A stretch of DNA of 64,000 nt, from positions 1 to 64,000 of the IMG/VR virus record IMGVR_UViG_3300032278_000003. One strand, 5' to 3'. Below are positions 34,945-45,442 of the stretch, in pieces. How positions within the stretch are numbered: position 1 is the stretch's first letter; every line of letters starts with the position of its first letter. The DNA comes from a virus. The translations under genes and the position numbers were made by a program. The notes beneath the pieces were generated by a model that ran no database searches, had not been told where the DNA came from, and worked only from the letters and a program-made list of their open reading frames with translations.

Positions 34945-37900
34945 TTAGTTACTCGACCCAGCCTTTTTAATTTTTGCGCGTAAAGTTAACGGATACATAG
35001 AGTTTCTCTTAACTCTTCCATCAGTGCTGTTTAAGTAAGGCAAGCCCTCTCTTATTAAAGAAAAATCTTTTATCTCTTGACCATCTATTAACTCAATCTC
35101 TCCTGGTGTATCAATCAAACTACCGTCCAATTCTTTTCGGATATTTTTTTGCAAGACAAAATCATCTAGCTTGTATGTTAGACCGACAATATGATCAAAA
35201 ACAAAACCGTGCTCAAACTGTTCTAACACCTCTTCCACATTGGAAAAAACTTCGTTTACTGACGTAAGTATTTCCGCAGCTGCTAAACTCCTCTTCGTAA
35301 TCGGTTGTTCAAATTTGAACGGATAAAATATTTTGCTCTCTAAATCAACAGCATCTTTCGCGAATAACGCGTTACTAAGATCGTCAAACTTAAATAGATC
35401 TTGCCGACCGATCTCGTCAAAGTGAGAGTAAAAAGGCGTTGAAGCTTCGTCTATCCTAGTCCTGTCATAGAAATACTTAAGCAGATGCTGCGGACCTGTT
35501 TGAGCATTTTCAGCAACATTGCTAGCTCCTTTAAAAGTAGCAACTATTTTCGCCAAACTTTCCCGCATGGGTTCTTGGTAATTCCTCTCTTCAGGCAACT
35601 CTCCCCTTCTATCTGGAAAATAATCTCCGACCGGAGCGTGACTGTTAAGATAGGGTATCGTGTATTCAAAAAAGTTCAAACCCAAAACGTGATTAGCATA
35701 AATCTTTAAAAATACGCTTAGTATTTCAACTTCATCGCTATACCCCTTTTTGACTTTAGAAACACCGCCCCTTAAATACCCAAGCGAATCAGCGAGTCCA
35801 CGCCTGTTGTTTGATACTTCACTTCCCAGTGAAGAGACAGATATTCCTTCGTTAAATCGTGCTAGTATATCTTCAACTCTAGAATGCTGGTTTTCTTGAG
35901 AATCCCAGTTAGTTGCAATTTTGATAATTTTACCACGAGAAAAATTTAAAACTTTTGTCTCAGGAGATCGTTCTTTCGGATCAAACTTAAGAACTATCCA
36001 TGGACGAAAATAATCAAACAACTCAAGCTGAATCTCAAAATCACCATCGCCAAAGAGGGAAAAATGACCCTGGGTACTTTCGTCTTCATTGTCCAGATCA
36101 TCCGGTGCTGACAGTATTCTTGTTAGCTCGCCAGTTTCTATACCGACAAAACAAACTCTAGTGTTTTGAGAATCGATCAAACCCAATTCATGAAACCACC
36201 TTTCTGCTTTTTTGTAAGAGTTAAGCTGGTTATGCTTGCTACCGAAATGGGGAGACTTAACCTCATTAGCAGCGGCACCGTGATTGTTTGGTGGAGCGAA
36301 TGGGGTAAGTTTAAAACCGGGAACTATGCTAAGCTTTTTCCTGCCACCAGGACCGTATGGCAAATACCACGATTCTTGAGAGCCGTCATTTCCATCGTGT
36401 CCGTGAGTCATCGCCCTGACCCTTAACGCGTTATAATTGTCTAACACTTCTGGCGTAACGTTGACAAACCCAATCTTAGATATCTGCTCAACCGCTAACT
36501 GATTTGTCTTTCCTTGCTGCGCATTTTTTAAATCCTTAGCGATTTTTTCGTAGGTTGACATTGACAAATCAAAAACTTCTCTATAGAGTTCAGCATACTG
36601 CTTCTGAGCATACAAGTACTGGTAATACTGCCTCTCTAAGCTATCAACGTTATTCACACTATTCTGGTGGGTATAATTTGACCAAGTTCCAGAACTTTGA
36701 GCATCAACATTTCTTGAAATATTACCCCATTTTGGCACAACAGCAATTTCCGGCGGGGTGTAATCTTCAACCCACTCCCTCTTAGCAGTTATTTCAAAAT
36801 ACGGATGATCTTCTTGCCAGAAAAAGCAGTAAGGTAACTGGGCCACGGTGGCTCTTGCTTTTCGTTGATTAAAGCGAGAAGTACCGGTAGCTATCTCACA
36901 AATTTTGGCATGCATGTTTGTAAAAAACGTTTTAGCTTTAACTTTTTCAGCCTCAATTTTTCGCTCAACCCGGGTATACATCGCACGGCTCCATGGAGCT
37001 TCCATCCACTCTTGGTAAGCATCTTCACCGTATGAATTGTAATACTGCGTTGCTGAACCCTCTCCTGTGACAAACTCGTTAATAGTGTATTCTTTATTTT
37101 GACCGTCGCCGGAATAATTACCGTGCTCATCAAACTCTAGACCTTCGTTGATTTCACTGACCATGTAATCAAGCGCCATAGTACCCAAAGGGAGGGCTAC
37201 ATGCAAGTTATTCTTGTACCAATCTAAGCTTCTATCATAAAACGGTTGAGTACCAGAAATATTGAATCCCTTAACGTAATCTGGCAAATACGTTGCTTCA
37301 GCGTCAGCCTCGGCTGTCCCGAAACCCATCGAAGGATTCAGCGTGCCCATCTGACCGGTACCGTCTTTATATACTGGGTCTGGGCTATAATGCGTCCAGT
37401 TTGAACCACCCTCTCCTGTAAAATATAGATAAGTAGTTACGGTATTTGCATCACCCTCAGAACCGATATACTCAGTCGGTATGCCACTATTGAGGTATTT
37501 AAACTCTGGATAAAATCTACCCGCGCGGACGTCATCTAGATCATCTGGATACGGATAATACTCAGACGCGATATCTTTTCTATAGTATACATCTGCAGCG
37601 GTTATCTTGTTGTGCTCTATATCTTCGTCATGAAAACCCTCAGCTTTCCCAAGAAAAACTTGCCGGGCGACGGTTGAGATAGCTTTAAGACCGTCGTCTA
37701 TCCGAACTAGCCCGTTATCCGGACCTCTATCTTCGTATGCCCACATCCAATCAACTGGGACTGCAGATATTGTCGGTGCGTGACCCGTGTACTCTAAGAT
37801 CCAGTCAGGTATCAACCCGATGCCCGATTCAGCACCCTCGGCAGGTTCTCTGGGGTTCGGTGGATTATAACCGTCTCGAGAGTAGTAAAAATAATTATCT

Positions 37901-40900
37901 GGTCGCGGGGGTGGGGTGCCGTCCTGGTTATTATTTCCATCTACCCATCGACTCCACCAGGCATCCTGGCGGCCGCCCTTCTCTGGGTTTTTGGAAAAGC
38001 CGTAGGTCGGGTGGTTGTGAGCGTGACGGACCCAATCCCAAGTTTGATGCCCCCAACCGATGACAGCTGGGTCATCTTTCAGGTCATTGTAAAACAACCT
38101 TGCGTACTCGTACTGCTGTCGAAAACCCTCCACATTGTTGGACATCGTTATCCCAGTATCAGTTAAACCGCCGTTTAAATCATCATAGTAAGCAAGAGCT
38201 AAAAACAAATTTGCCATCACCCATCTTGCGTTCTGGTTACCTCTTCGGTAATCCTCGACAGCTTCAACATCTGAGACAGTGACTGGGCCACCGAATGAGT
38301 TATAGTGAGCTGCGTTGCCGCCGGAGGGGTGGTGATCGCCCAAGCGCCAGTCAGCGTACATATAATTGTCGCGGAACCCGCGGTTGTACGTCCGGCCATT
38401 GCCATAGAACTGTGCGTGATGAAAGCGAGGGCCAACGCGGACCGACTCTGGTAACTCTTTAGCAATACCGTCTACAAGCATGTTACGATCGTTAGTGGGC
38501 CGACACCTGAGAGCGTGGGCGAACGAGTAAGTCCTTTTCTTCAGTTTAATATCAAATTTAATTCTAGTTATGATCTTGACTATCGGCTCTGACAATGGAT
38601 AAATTTGGACCCAGTCACTTGAGTTATCTTCAGTGAAGTTATCCATTCTTCCCCTGAACACTTGCGAACTTCCTACAAGATCATTAATGATCGGCATCTT
38701 TTCTAGTAGCTCGTTATACCATTTCGTTGGTAACAAACCTACCCTTGAGGAAAAGAAAGCATGAACTCGAGTAAAAGTACCCTCTCCAAGGGCAGCAAAA
38801 TCACTTTGATTTTGCTCAAAATTTCGCCACCCGCCCTGCTCTAAGAAAATAGGTTTGGAAGAATAACCAAAAAATGTATCTGCATCGCTTACGTCAAAAT
38901 TAAAAGTCGTTTTTTCTCCATGGGTGTAGCTTATTAAAGCGCGGTCTGAAACAGAGAGTTGAGTTTTCAGTTTATCTCTAAATTTAATATTTTTCGGAAC
39001 ACAAGAAAACAAAAAATCACGATAATCTCTTCTGTTTACTAGCGCTGTTGTCTTATAAAGAAAATCGGTTTTTTCAAGCGTAGTTCCGCCTCGATTTATA
39101 CCATGCGGAGCATCATCTTCTGATGCGAGCTGGATTTTCTGCCTTTGAAACGGGCTATTGAGCGAAACGTGCGGTAAGAATCCAGAACGAGTGTGAATTG
39201 CGAAAGCAGTCCACTCATCTATAGAGTTATTGATAGGTTCAACAGCTAATCTGAAAACTGGCTCTTTTGACAACTGATCCTCAGCAATCTTGAAGTAATC
39301 GTTCGCCCGGGCGACATACTCATTTAGCTGGTAAGCTAACTGAGCCTGGCTTCCTCCCTCCGTTGTAAAAGTTCTTAACGTTCTTCGTATATTATCAGAG
39401 TAAGTACTTGTTCTATCATAAGATGATTGAGCATCTCTCACGTCATAATACCCGCTAGACACCACTTCTTGACGGTTTGAATTTTGAACTTGCTTAAACT
39501 TAAGCTTAACTTTGGGTAACTCTTTCGTGAATATCTCAGCTATCTTAACGTATTCCCAAACTACATCAAAAAGATCCTCGTCAGACATATTAACGATTTT
39601 TTCATCTTGACGGTTTTCAGCATTAGTCACTAATCCCAATCCACGGAAGATACCAAGCGGGTTATCGTTAAAGCTTGATTTACCCTCTATTTTTTCGAAA
39701 ATATCTGCTAAATTTTGACCGTCTTCGATGGTTTCCTGGGTTGGATAGCCGTAAAAAAGCTGCGCGCATATAGCTTCTGCAAGCATTATTAGAAAATTAT
39801 CATCCCTATCCAAGTTTAGTACTTGGCTTCTCAACTTATTTATCGCAGACTGCTTAACGCCGTCATTCAGGTTTAACGAAGCAAAACCAGCTGTTTCTTT
39901 AGGACCGCCGGCTCCGATACCACGAACGCCCATAACCATATTATCTATTGTTCTAACATTAGTCTCTGCAGCAGTAGCATCTGTTCTTTGCGGTCTTCCT
40001 TCAGCAGGTTGTCCCTCAGAATTGCGTCTTGCTCGTCCCTGGTATTCATACTCTTGTTCTGTCGCTCCCGGACTGTATCCACCCTCGGAAGTAAATAAAA
40101 AATCTTGAACAACACCGGCATAATTTTCTTGCGCATCAGCTCGTCCAAAGAATCTGCTAACGGCATTAACAAATCCTTCTGAGTTTGGTGACATGCCAGT
40201 TCCAGCTTCAACTGTTCGAACGATGTTTCTTCGATACTGTGCTAAAGCCCTATCCCTGTTTCTTGGTAATTCGTCTACACGATCAGCTAAATTTGAAACA
40301 TTGCTAAACAAACCAGAAACTAAGCTTGAGTTATCAAACCCCTCCCTAACTACATCTTCGTTCATCTGGTTCATCAAACCGATTTTTTGATTCAAAGTGA
40401 ACCTAGTGAATGCTTTATTTTCTTCAAAAAAAACAGATTTTGGGTTGTTAAAATCCCTAATCCAGTTATTGTCTTCAATTTTTTCGTGATACTGTGAGTA
40501 CAAAGCGTTTGCAGCTTGAGAGTAAGCTATATCGCTGTAATAATGTGAAAAGAACGGTGAACCGACGTCGTTATACCTTTCAGATAGCTGAATCAGCACA
40601 GCGAAAAAGATATATTTCCTCTTTGAATCTATTGACATAGATCCAATAACCGTCCCGTTGATCAGCGAATTTATATCATCTCCCAGCTGACCGCCAGCAG
40701 CAACAGTGGCACCTACAGTGCCGCCCTCAGCAGTAGTACCGGCAGGGATATCTTGACCGGTGGATAAATTTTGAGTAAAAACAGAAACACTGTTACTGTT
40801 TGCAGAATTTCCCAATAGTATCCTAGACGCTCTATTAAACGCGTTGCTCTTAAAAACTCCCAGCGAATAATTTGATAACTTAGTACCGCGACTGCTCGAT

Positions 40901-42723
40901 CCCTGATGCGCATAGTGCGAAGCTAGTAACGCGCTGTTATAGATATACCGACCGACTCGTCGCTTCGTTATGTGGGAAACTATATTCCTGGGATCTAGCA
41001 AAACTAAAACTTCTTTTTCTCTAACTTCAGCATCAACTGAGTATTCTATTCCGGCCATTACGTTGCCGCCGATCACTGTTTCCCTGATCGGACACATTTT
41101 ATCGATAAGCTTCTCGGAAAGGTTTACCAAACTTTCTGGCCCGTTCTCGAACGGAAAAGCTTTTAGTATCTCGACTTTTTTGTTAAAATCTGAGTCACCA
41201 AGATTATTTTTGATGTTATCAATAAGCGCCAACAGCTGACTTTTCTTTAAAATCAAAACATCTCTTATCGTCATAAAATGCATTATCAACGAACCAGATT
41301 TTTCTAAAGCATCATTAATCAAAAACGGAGCAAAAGTAACAGCTTGATTATTCCTTTTTATTGATTTAGTTCTAGCAAAAATTTTCTGGACATCATCTTC
41401 TATTACATCATCAACTTTACCGTTGGGTAAGATCCTGCCCTGCGATATAACGAATGTACCAGCTGTATCTCGTGGTGATTTTATATCTAAGTTTGGGTTT
41501 TCATCCGCGGATGCGTACTTAAAATCTGATTTAGCTCTTAGTATTTTTCTTCTAATCTTTAAAGCTGAGCTATAGATATCATACTCGATAAAATCACTCA
41601 CTACCGGCATTGTCGACGCACCGGAATAAACATTTTTTCCCGACCTAAACCTTGCTCCCGAAACATCATTGTGGACAAATTTCATTTCTTCTATGTAGTG
41701 ATTTATATTCCTGATAGATTCTGAAGCTGATTTAATGAAAAATTGCCAGTGATCCGATTTGTCAAACTTAAAACTTAACTCTTGATCGTCAAACGTATTA
41801 AACCGAAAATTATGCTTCAAACTTTCGTAATTTGTTGGGGCGTGCGGGCCGAGGTCGTTGTAATTAGAACCCCAAACTATTCGATTAATAAAATCTATGT
41901 ATTTATTAGCTTTTAAATTATCTTTCCAAGCTGTCCGGGCCATGAATCGAACTTTGCCGATATCGATAGCCATTTCTTTGTTGAACTTCATTTGCCTGGG
42001 TTGCGCATTAACAGCTTGAATTACGTATTCGTCTATCTGATATAGCATTGCATAGACTTCTAAGATCTTTTGAAAACAAGCCGACATGCCCGTTCTTGAT
42101 TCGGTCTGTTCTTCGTTGTAAGACCTGATTACGGGATGGCGTGCGTACAGCCCTATATTCATTCTATCTAAATTTCCGGTAGAGTCAACCCTGTACGTCC
42201 GCGGATCTTTTGCGTTCTTAGGATTTTCCTCACCAACATAATTCTCGAACATGATACAGTTAGCAACCCAGTCTCTCCAGACTCTAGCATCTGAATTCCT
42301 TCGCCACATCTTAGCAGAACCAGAGTCTTTTTGTGCCGCTAACCCAGCAGGTTCGTCAGCGCCGGTTTCTTCTAAGTCAAAATTTAACGGTACATAATTG
42401 AAGTCGGCCAGAATGTGAACCGGTTTGCGCTTTATCTCTCTCTGCAGAAAACGGTCGCCGTCGGGTTGCTTAAAAAAATCAACAAGCTGTTGATCAGTAT
42501 AATTGATTTTTGTTGTAGTCTCTGCAACACCGGTATTATGAACAATGGCTGCCGGCGTGGGAAGCAAACCCTGATTGCTTGTAGATACAACGATTGATTC
42601 TCTTATATTTTCATGTCGTTCTTCATTAGAAACAGCGATATTGTTGTTACTACTTTTGGGAGAAGTGTTGGATATCGTCGGATTGATTCCTTGAGCAGAA
42701 TTTTTTCCGCTGTTATTTCCCAT
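34945..42723 (-). CDS. Giant virion protein of unknown function, 2592 aa
   Basis: The largest gene in the window (7.8 kb). I do not recognise a family. The first 75 residues are polar Asn/Ser-rich; a helical region follows (DNLKANKYIDFINRIVWGSN, ILEVYAMLYQIDEYVIQAVN). Other notable parts are a loop with repeated Gly/Ala (residues 650-690), a Trp/Tyr-rich stretch near residues 1480-1650 (WDWVRHAHNHPTYGFSKNPE, DAWWSRWVDGNNN), and a late helical part (YYQYLYAQKQYAELYREVFD). No membrane segment, signal peptide or typical enzyme motif is visible, and it does not look like a tape measure. The stop-start junction with the previous gene (TAA-ATG) indicates coupled translation. A baseplate or tail-tip structural role is likely by context. 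Confidence 0.7.
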   Translation of the reverse strand: MGNNSGKNSAQGINPTISNTSPKSSNNNIAVSNEERHENIRESIVVSTSNQGLLPTPAAIVHNTGVAETTTKINYTDQQLVDFFKQPDGDRFLQREIKRKPVHILADFNYVPLNFDLEETGADEPAGLAAQKDSGSAKMWRRNSDARVWRDWVANCIMFENYVGEENPKNAKDPRTYRVDSTGNLDRMNIGLYARHPVIRSYNEEQTESRTGMSACFQKILEVYAMLYQIDEYVIQAVNAQPRQMKFNKEMAIDIGKVRFMARTAWKDNLKANKYIDFINRIVWGSNYNDLGPHAPTNYESLKHNFRFNTFDDQELSFKFDKSDHWQFFIKSASESIRNINHYIEEMKFVHNDVSGARFRSGKNVYSGASTMPVVSDFIEYDIYSSALKIRRKILRAKSDFKYASADENPNLDIKSPRDTAGTFVISQGRILPNGKVDDVIEDDVQKIFARTKSIKRNNQAVTFAPFLINDALEKSGSLIMHFMTIRDVLILKKSQLLALIDNIKNNLGDSDFNKKVEILKAFPFENGPESLVNLSEKLIDKMCPIRETVIGGNVMAGIEYSVDAEVREKEVLVLLDPRNIVSHITKRRVGRYIYNSALLASHYAHQGSSSRGTKLSNYSLGVFKSNAFNRASRILLGNSANSNSVSVFTQNLSTGQDIPAGTTAEGGTVGATVAAGGQLGDDINSLINGTVIGSMSIDSKRKYIFFAVLIQLSERYNDVGSPFFSHYYSDIAYSQAANALYSQYHEKIEDNNWIRDFNNPKSVFFEENKAFTRFTLNQKIGLMNQMNEDVVREGFDNSSLVSGLFSNVSNLADRVDELPRNRDRALAQYRRNIVRTVEAGTGMSPNSEGFVNAVSRFFGRADAQENYAGVVQDFLFTSEGGYSPGATEQEYEYQGRARRNSEGQPAEGRPQRTDATAAETNVRTIDNMVMGVRGIGAGGPKETAGFASLNLNDGVKQSAINKLRSQVLNLDRDDNFLIMLAEAICAQLFYGYPTQETIEDGQNLADIFEKIEGKSSFNDNPLGIFRGLGLVTNAENRQDEKIVNMSDEDLFDVVWEYVKIAEIFTKELPKVKLKFKQVQNSNRQEVVSSGYYDVRDAQSSYDRTSTYSDNIRRTLRTFTTEGGSQAQLAYQLNEYVARANDYFKIAEDQLSKEPVFRLAVEPINNSIDEWTAFAIHTRSGFLPHVSLNSPFQRQKIQLASEDDAPHGINRGGTTLEKTDFLYKTTALVNRRDYRDFLFSCVPKNIKFRDKLKTQLSVSDRALISYTHGEKTTFNFDVSDADTFFGYSSKPIFLEQGGWRNFEQNQSDFAALGEGTFTRVHAFFSSRVGLLPTKWYNELLEKMPIINDLVGSSQVFRGRMDNFTEDNSSDWVQIYPLSEPIVKIITRIKFDIKLKKRTYSFAHALRCRPTNDRNMLVDGIAKELPESVRVGPRFHHAQFYGNGRTYNRGFRDNYMYADWRLGDHHPSGGNAAHYNSFGGPVTVSDVEAVEDYRRGNQNARWVMANLFLALAYYDDLNGGLTDTGITMSNNVEGFRQQYEYARLFYNDLKDDPAVIGWGHQTWDWVRHAHNHPTYGFSKNPEKGGRQDAWWSRWVDGNNNQDGTPPPRPDNYFYYSRDGYNPPNPREPAEGAESGIGLIPDWILEYTGHAPTISAVPVDWMWAYEDRGPDNGLVRIDDGLKAISTVARQVFLGKAEGFHDEDIEHNKITAADVYYRKDIASEYYPYPDDLDDVRAGRFYPEFKYLNSGIPTEYIGSEGDANTVTTYLYFTGEGGSNWTHYSPDPVYKDGTGQMGTLNPSMGFGTAEADAEATYLPDYVKGFNISGTQPFYDRSLDWYKNNLHVALPLGTMALDYMVSEINEGLEFDEHGNYSGDGQNKEYTINEFVTGEGSATQYYNSYGEDAYQEWMEAPWSRAMYTRVERKIEAEKVKAKTFFTNMHAKICEIATGTSRFNQRKARATVAQLPYCFFWQEDHPYFEITAKREWVEDYTPPEIAVVPKWGNISRNVDAQSSGTWSNYTHQNSVNNVDSLERQYYQYLYAQKQYAELYREVFDLSMSTYEKIAKDLKNAQQGKTNQLAVEQISKIGFVNVTPEVLDNYNALRVRAMTHGHDGNDGSQESWYLPYGPGGRKKLSIVPGFKLTPFAPPNNHGAAANEVKSPHFGSKHNQLNSYKKAERWFHELGLIDSQNTRVCFVGIETGELTRILSAPDDLDNEDESTQGHFSLFGDGDFEIQLELFDYFRPWIVLKFDPKERSPETKVLNFSRGKIIKIATNWDSQENQHSRVEDILARFNEGISVSSLGSEVSNNRRGLADSLGYLRGGVSKVKKGYSDEVEILSVFLKIYANHVLGLNFFEYTIPYLNSHAPVGDYFPDRRGELPEERNYQEPMRESLAKIVATFKGASNVAENAQTGPQHLLKYFYDRTRIDEASTPFYSHFDEIGRQDLFKFDDLSNALFAKDAVDLESKIFYPFKFEQPITKRSLAAAEILTSVNEVFSNVEEVLEQFEHGFVFDHIVGLTYKLDDFVLQKNIRKELDGSLIDTPGEIELIDGQEIKDFSLIREGLPYLNSTDGRVKRNSMYPLTLRAKIKKAGSSN

Positions 42724-45441
42724 TTAAATCACCTTATTACCCTCTAGCCTCATGTCAGCGATATCATATATATCACTAGCAGCAGCTCCGCTGATATCAA
42801 CTTTAAAATCATTATAAACTGGGTAAATCTTAAACCTTACGCGAGTGCACGCACCAAGCATAGAAAAAGTCCGCATTTTATAATTGGTAAAACCCAAAAA
42901 CGGGTACGCTGAAATTGGAATTTCAATATCTTCTATTATAGCTGTAATAACAAAAAAGTCGATATGTACCGGCTTGGTCCACTGAGTGCGCATTCCGGTG
43001 GCATTCCACTTTAATAAAAACTCTCCATCATCTGGAAAATAAACTGCGCTGAGTCGCATCACTTTGTGCCTCTTGCTGCCACCGCTGTTTAAAGCTTCGT
43101 AAATACCGCCAGAACAGACTAGCCTAGCAAGTTTGCTATCGGCAGAAAACCTAGATAAAGTTTGGTACAAGATGTCACCCGTTTGTGGGTCTTTCGTTCT
43201 GGCGGGTATTACACCGGCAGCGCGACCGACAGTGCTAAAAAACTTGCTTGTATCTTTTAGAAAAGTCTTCATAGAATCAGCGCCTTCAAAATCTTCTTGT
43301 ACTGTCACGAGGTCAATGGGATTCGTTATTATTAGGTTGTAGCTAATTACCAAATCTTCCATTAAGATATCAGTCGGTATCAAGAAATATAAGTTATCAT
43401 CACTACCACCGCTTTCTTCTGGGGGTCTTGGACTTAAGTACCTAGACTCTATCAATTCTCCAGTCTCTTTTGAGTAATAAGAAGCAAACAACTCGAAACT
43501 TTTACCGATGTTTTGTAAATTTTTGTTTAATTTTTCTTTGAACTGTTCTGTATAAAATTCTCTATCGCGTGATTTAAAAATTTGATCTAAATTTTTGGAT
43601 ATGTTAGTCGCGTAATTGTTCAAGAGTGATTTTGCTAAACCCACTCTTAAATACCTAGATTTATTGCTGCTTGTCCACTGTCCCAGGTTTTCAAGAACGA
43701 TATTTCTCGGAGCGGCATTTAACGTCCTGATCTTTGTCTTTAAGAAATTATCATACTTTTTTCCGTGAGAATCGATAAAATCTATCTCGTATGAATACCT
43801 GACTCCGGGTAACGGATCACCGTGAATTATCTCGTTAGCGCCCCTTGTAAAAGGTAACTCAAAACCTGGGGTACCTATCTCTGGTTGGCAAAATACGCTA
43901 GATATCCTCACGCTACCTGGAATATTAGATATCTTGAGAACATTAACTGGAAAATTATTCTCTTTGTTAGAAATGCAAAAAGAAAACAATTTTATTGAGT
44001 TCATTCGTTCTTCTGATATAGGAAAATCAGGATAAGACTTATCATATTTTTCATTATTCAGTTTGACTGTTGAGTTAACTGAGTATTCTCCTGAATTAAT
44101 GTTGGTGATTACATCTCTGTTTAAATTTGCTTTACCCGATGAATCAAAAACGACGACAGTATCTGATCTTAGAGATAAATCAACCTGTGAATATCCGGAA
44201 TTTACTTCTTTGTCTTCTGATACTACCCTGTTACAGGAAAATAATTTCAGTGAGTTATCGTAAAGCTGATCCCTAGTGATGAAAACTTCTTTTTGTGAAG
44301 GGTTACCCCGGTGGGCAAACTGTGACGGAAAGCTTCCTAAATTTTCAAGCCGGGGAAGTTTTAAGTATTTTTCGCTTTTCCTCCAAGGTTCATCACAATC
44401 TATAACTGCGAATACTTCATCTGTTTTTTTATTAGACTTAATAAGCTTAATTTTTAGCATTTTTGGATCAATATTCTCGCTCCCCCTAAAAACGCACTCA
44501 ACTTTCAGCTTCTTGAAATTAGATAAAACAACTACGCTAGAAACATCGCTGTGAACCCCGACGCTAGTGTTGTTTCTCAAGATCAAATTATGGCTTGATA
44601 TCTTCGCAACACGCATAAAACTAGCTAACAGTTTTTTCTCAAAATCATCTAGCGGAGTTGCTTGAGTATTTGAAAACGGAGCCTTTAATAAGTTAGCTTT
44701 CATAAAAATGCTTAACGGATCTCTTTTACGAAACACTGTCCTAAAACACTCTCTCTGAAAAGCATCATACCCGTCAAGATCTGATTCGCCCAAATCCTGC
44801 TTTGATAGCTGGTTTATTTCTTTAAAATCTCGAGATAAAGGAATGGGTAATCTCATGATTGAATTTGAATCTTTTTTTGGAATTACTTTCTTAGAATCTT
44901 GAAAAGCACTAAAGCTGTAAACATACAGGTTGTTTTTAAAGATTTTAATTTCCGGAAATTTTTCAGTTAAAGTTTCAATCCTCCACTGTCCCTTATGACG
45001 GTTAAAACCATCTTGGATAAAAAACTTTAATAATTTCTCAAGGTTTCTTTTCTTTCTTTTTTCCGAACCGCGCATCCAATCTCGATCTTGCGCGTATTTA
45101 ATAAACCCACGGACGTAATCAACTAATTCTTGTTCCCTCGCTGAAAGCTTTTCCTCTATAGAAACTCTTTTTATAACGCGCTCAAACTGATCGGGACCAA
45201 CATAACAGATTTCTAAAGTGTCAACACCGAAAATGGTAGTTAACACGTTATAATAAATCGTTAAGTCGTAAATCTTATCAGAAAACATGCCACCGTAACT
45301 TTCTGCAACTAATCGGACAAAATCATCTTTTAAAACGATCGGTTGAGATCCTAAAAATTCATTAATAACCGGAACATTGGCTGGAAGCCGGGGTTTAATA
45401 GTAACTTTTGGGCGGCTAATCGGTATTACTTTTCTTTTCAT
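42724..45441 (-). CDS. Large virion protein, 905 aa, unknown
   Basis: The ATG at 45441 (MKRKVIPISRPKVTIKPRLP) is preferred because GGTGAT lies 7 bases upstream; an ATG at 45450 overlaps the previous gene's stop and lacks such a site. The N-terminal third is helical and basic (EKRKKRNLEKLLKFFIQDGF). A fibronectin-like segment is suggested near residues 560-620 (GSVRISSVFCQPEIGTPG, VRYSYEIDFIDSHGKKYDNF), and a second near the end (EFLLKWNATGMRTQWTKPVH, RVRFKIYPVYNDFKVD). No catalytic motif is visible. It abuts the 2592-residue gene and probably shares a structure with it and the 755-residue protein. Confidence 0.65.
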   Translation of the reverse strand: MKRKVIPISRPKVTIKPRLPANVPVINEFLGSQPIVLKDDFVRLVAESYGGMFSDKIYDLTIYYNVLTTIFGVDTLEICYVGPDQFERVIKRVSIEEKLSAREQELVDYVRGFIKYAQDRDWMRGSEKRKKRNLEKLLKFFIQDGFNRHKGQWRIETLTEKFPEIKIFKNNLYVYSFSAFQDSKKVIPKKDSNSIMRLPIPLSRDFKEINQLSKQDLGESDLDGYDAFQRECFRTVFRKRDPLSIFMKANLLKAPFSNTQATPLDDFEKKLLASFMRVAKISSHNLILRNNTSVGVHSDVSSVVVLSNFKKLKVECVFRGSENIDPKMLKIKLIKSNKKTDEVFAVIDCDEPWRKSEKYLKLPRLENLGSFPSQFAHRGNPSQKEVFITRDQLYDNSLKLFSCNRVVSEDKEVNSGYSQVDLSLRSDTVVVFDSSGKANLNRDVITNINSGEYSVNSTVKLNNEKYDKSYPDFPISEERMNSIKLFSFCISNKENNFPVNVLKISNIPGSVRISSVFCQPEIGTPGFELPFTRGANEIIHGDPLPGVRYSYEIDFIDSHGKKYDNFLKTKIRTLNAAPRNIVLENLGQWTSSNKSRYLRVGLAKSLLNNYATNISKNLDQIFKSRDREFYTEQFKEKLNKNLQNIGKSFELFASYYSKETGELIESRYLSPRPPEESGGSDDNLYFLIPTDILMEDLVISYNLIITNPIDLVTVQEDFEGADSMKTFLKDTSKFFSTVGRAAGVIPARTKDPQTGDILYQTLSRFSADSKLARLVCSGGIYEALNSGGSKRHKVMRLSAVYFPDDGEFLLKWNATGMRTQWTKPVHIDFFVITAIIEDIEIPISAYPFLGFTNYKMRTFSMLGACTRVRFKIYPVYNDFKVDISGAAASDIYDIADMRLEGNKVI

Positions 45442-45442
45442 G

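Noticed and set aside
34945-42723. Tape measure protein
   Set aside because: Tape measures are mostly helical and Ala/Lys-rich with hydrophobic segments. This protein is Asn/Asp/Tyr/Trp-rich and mixed, without such segments.
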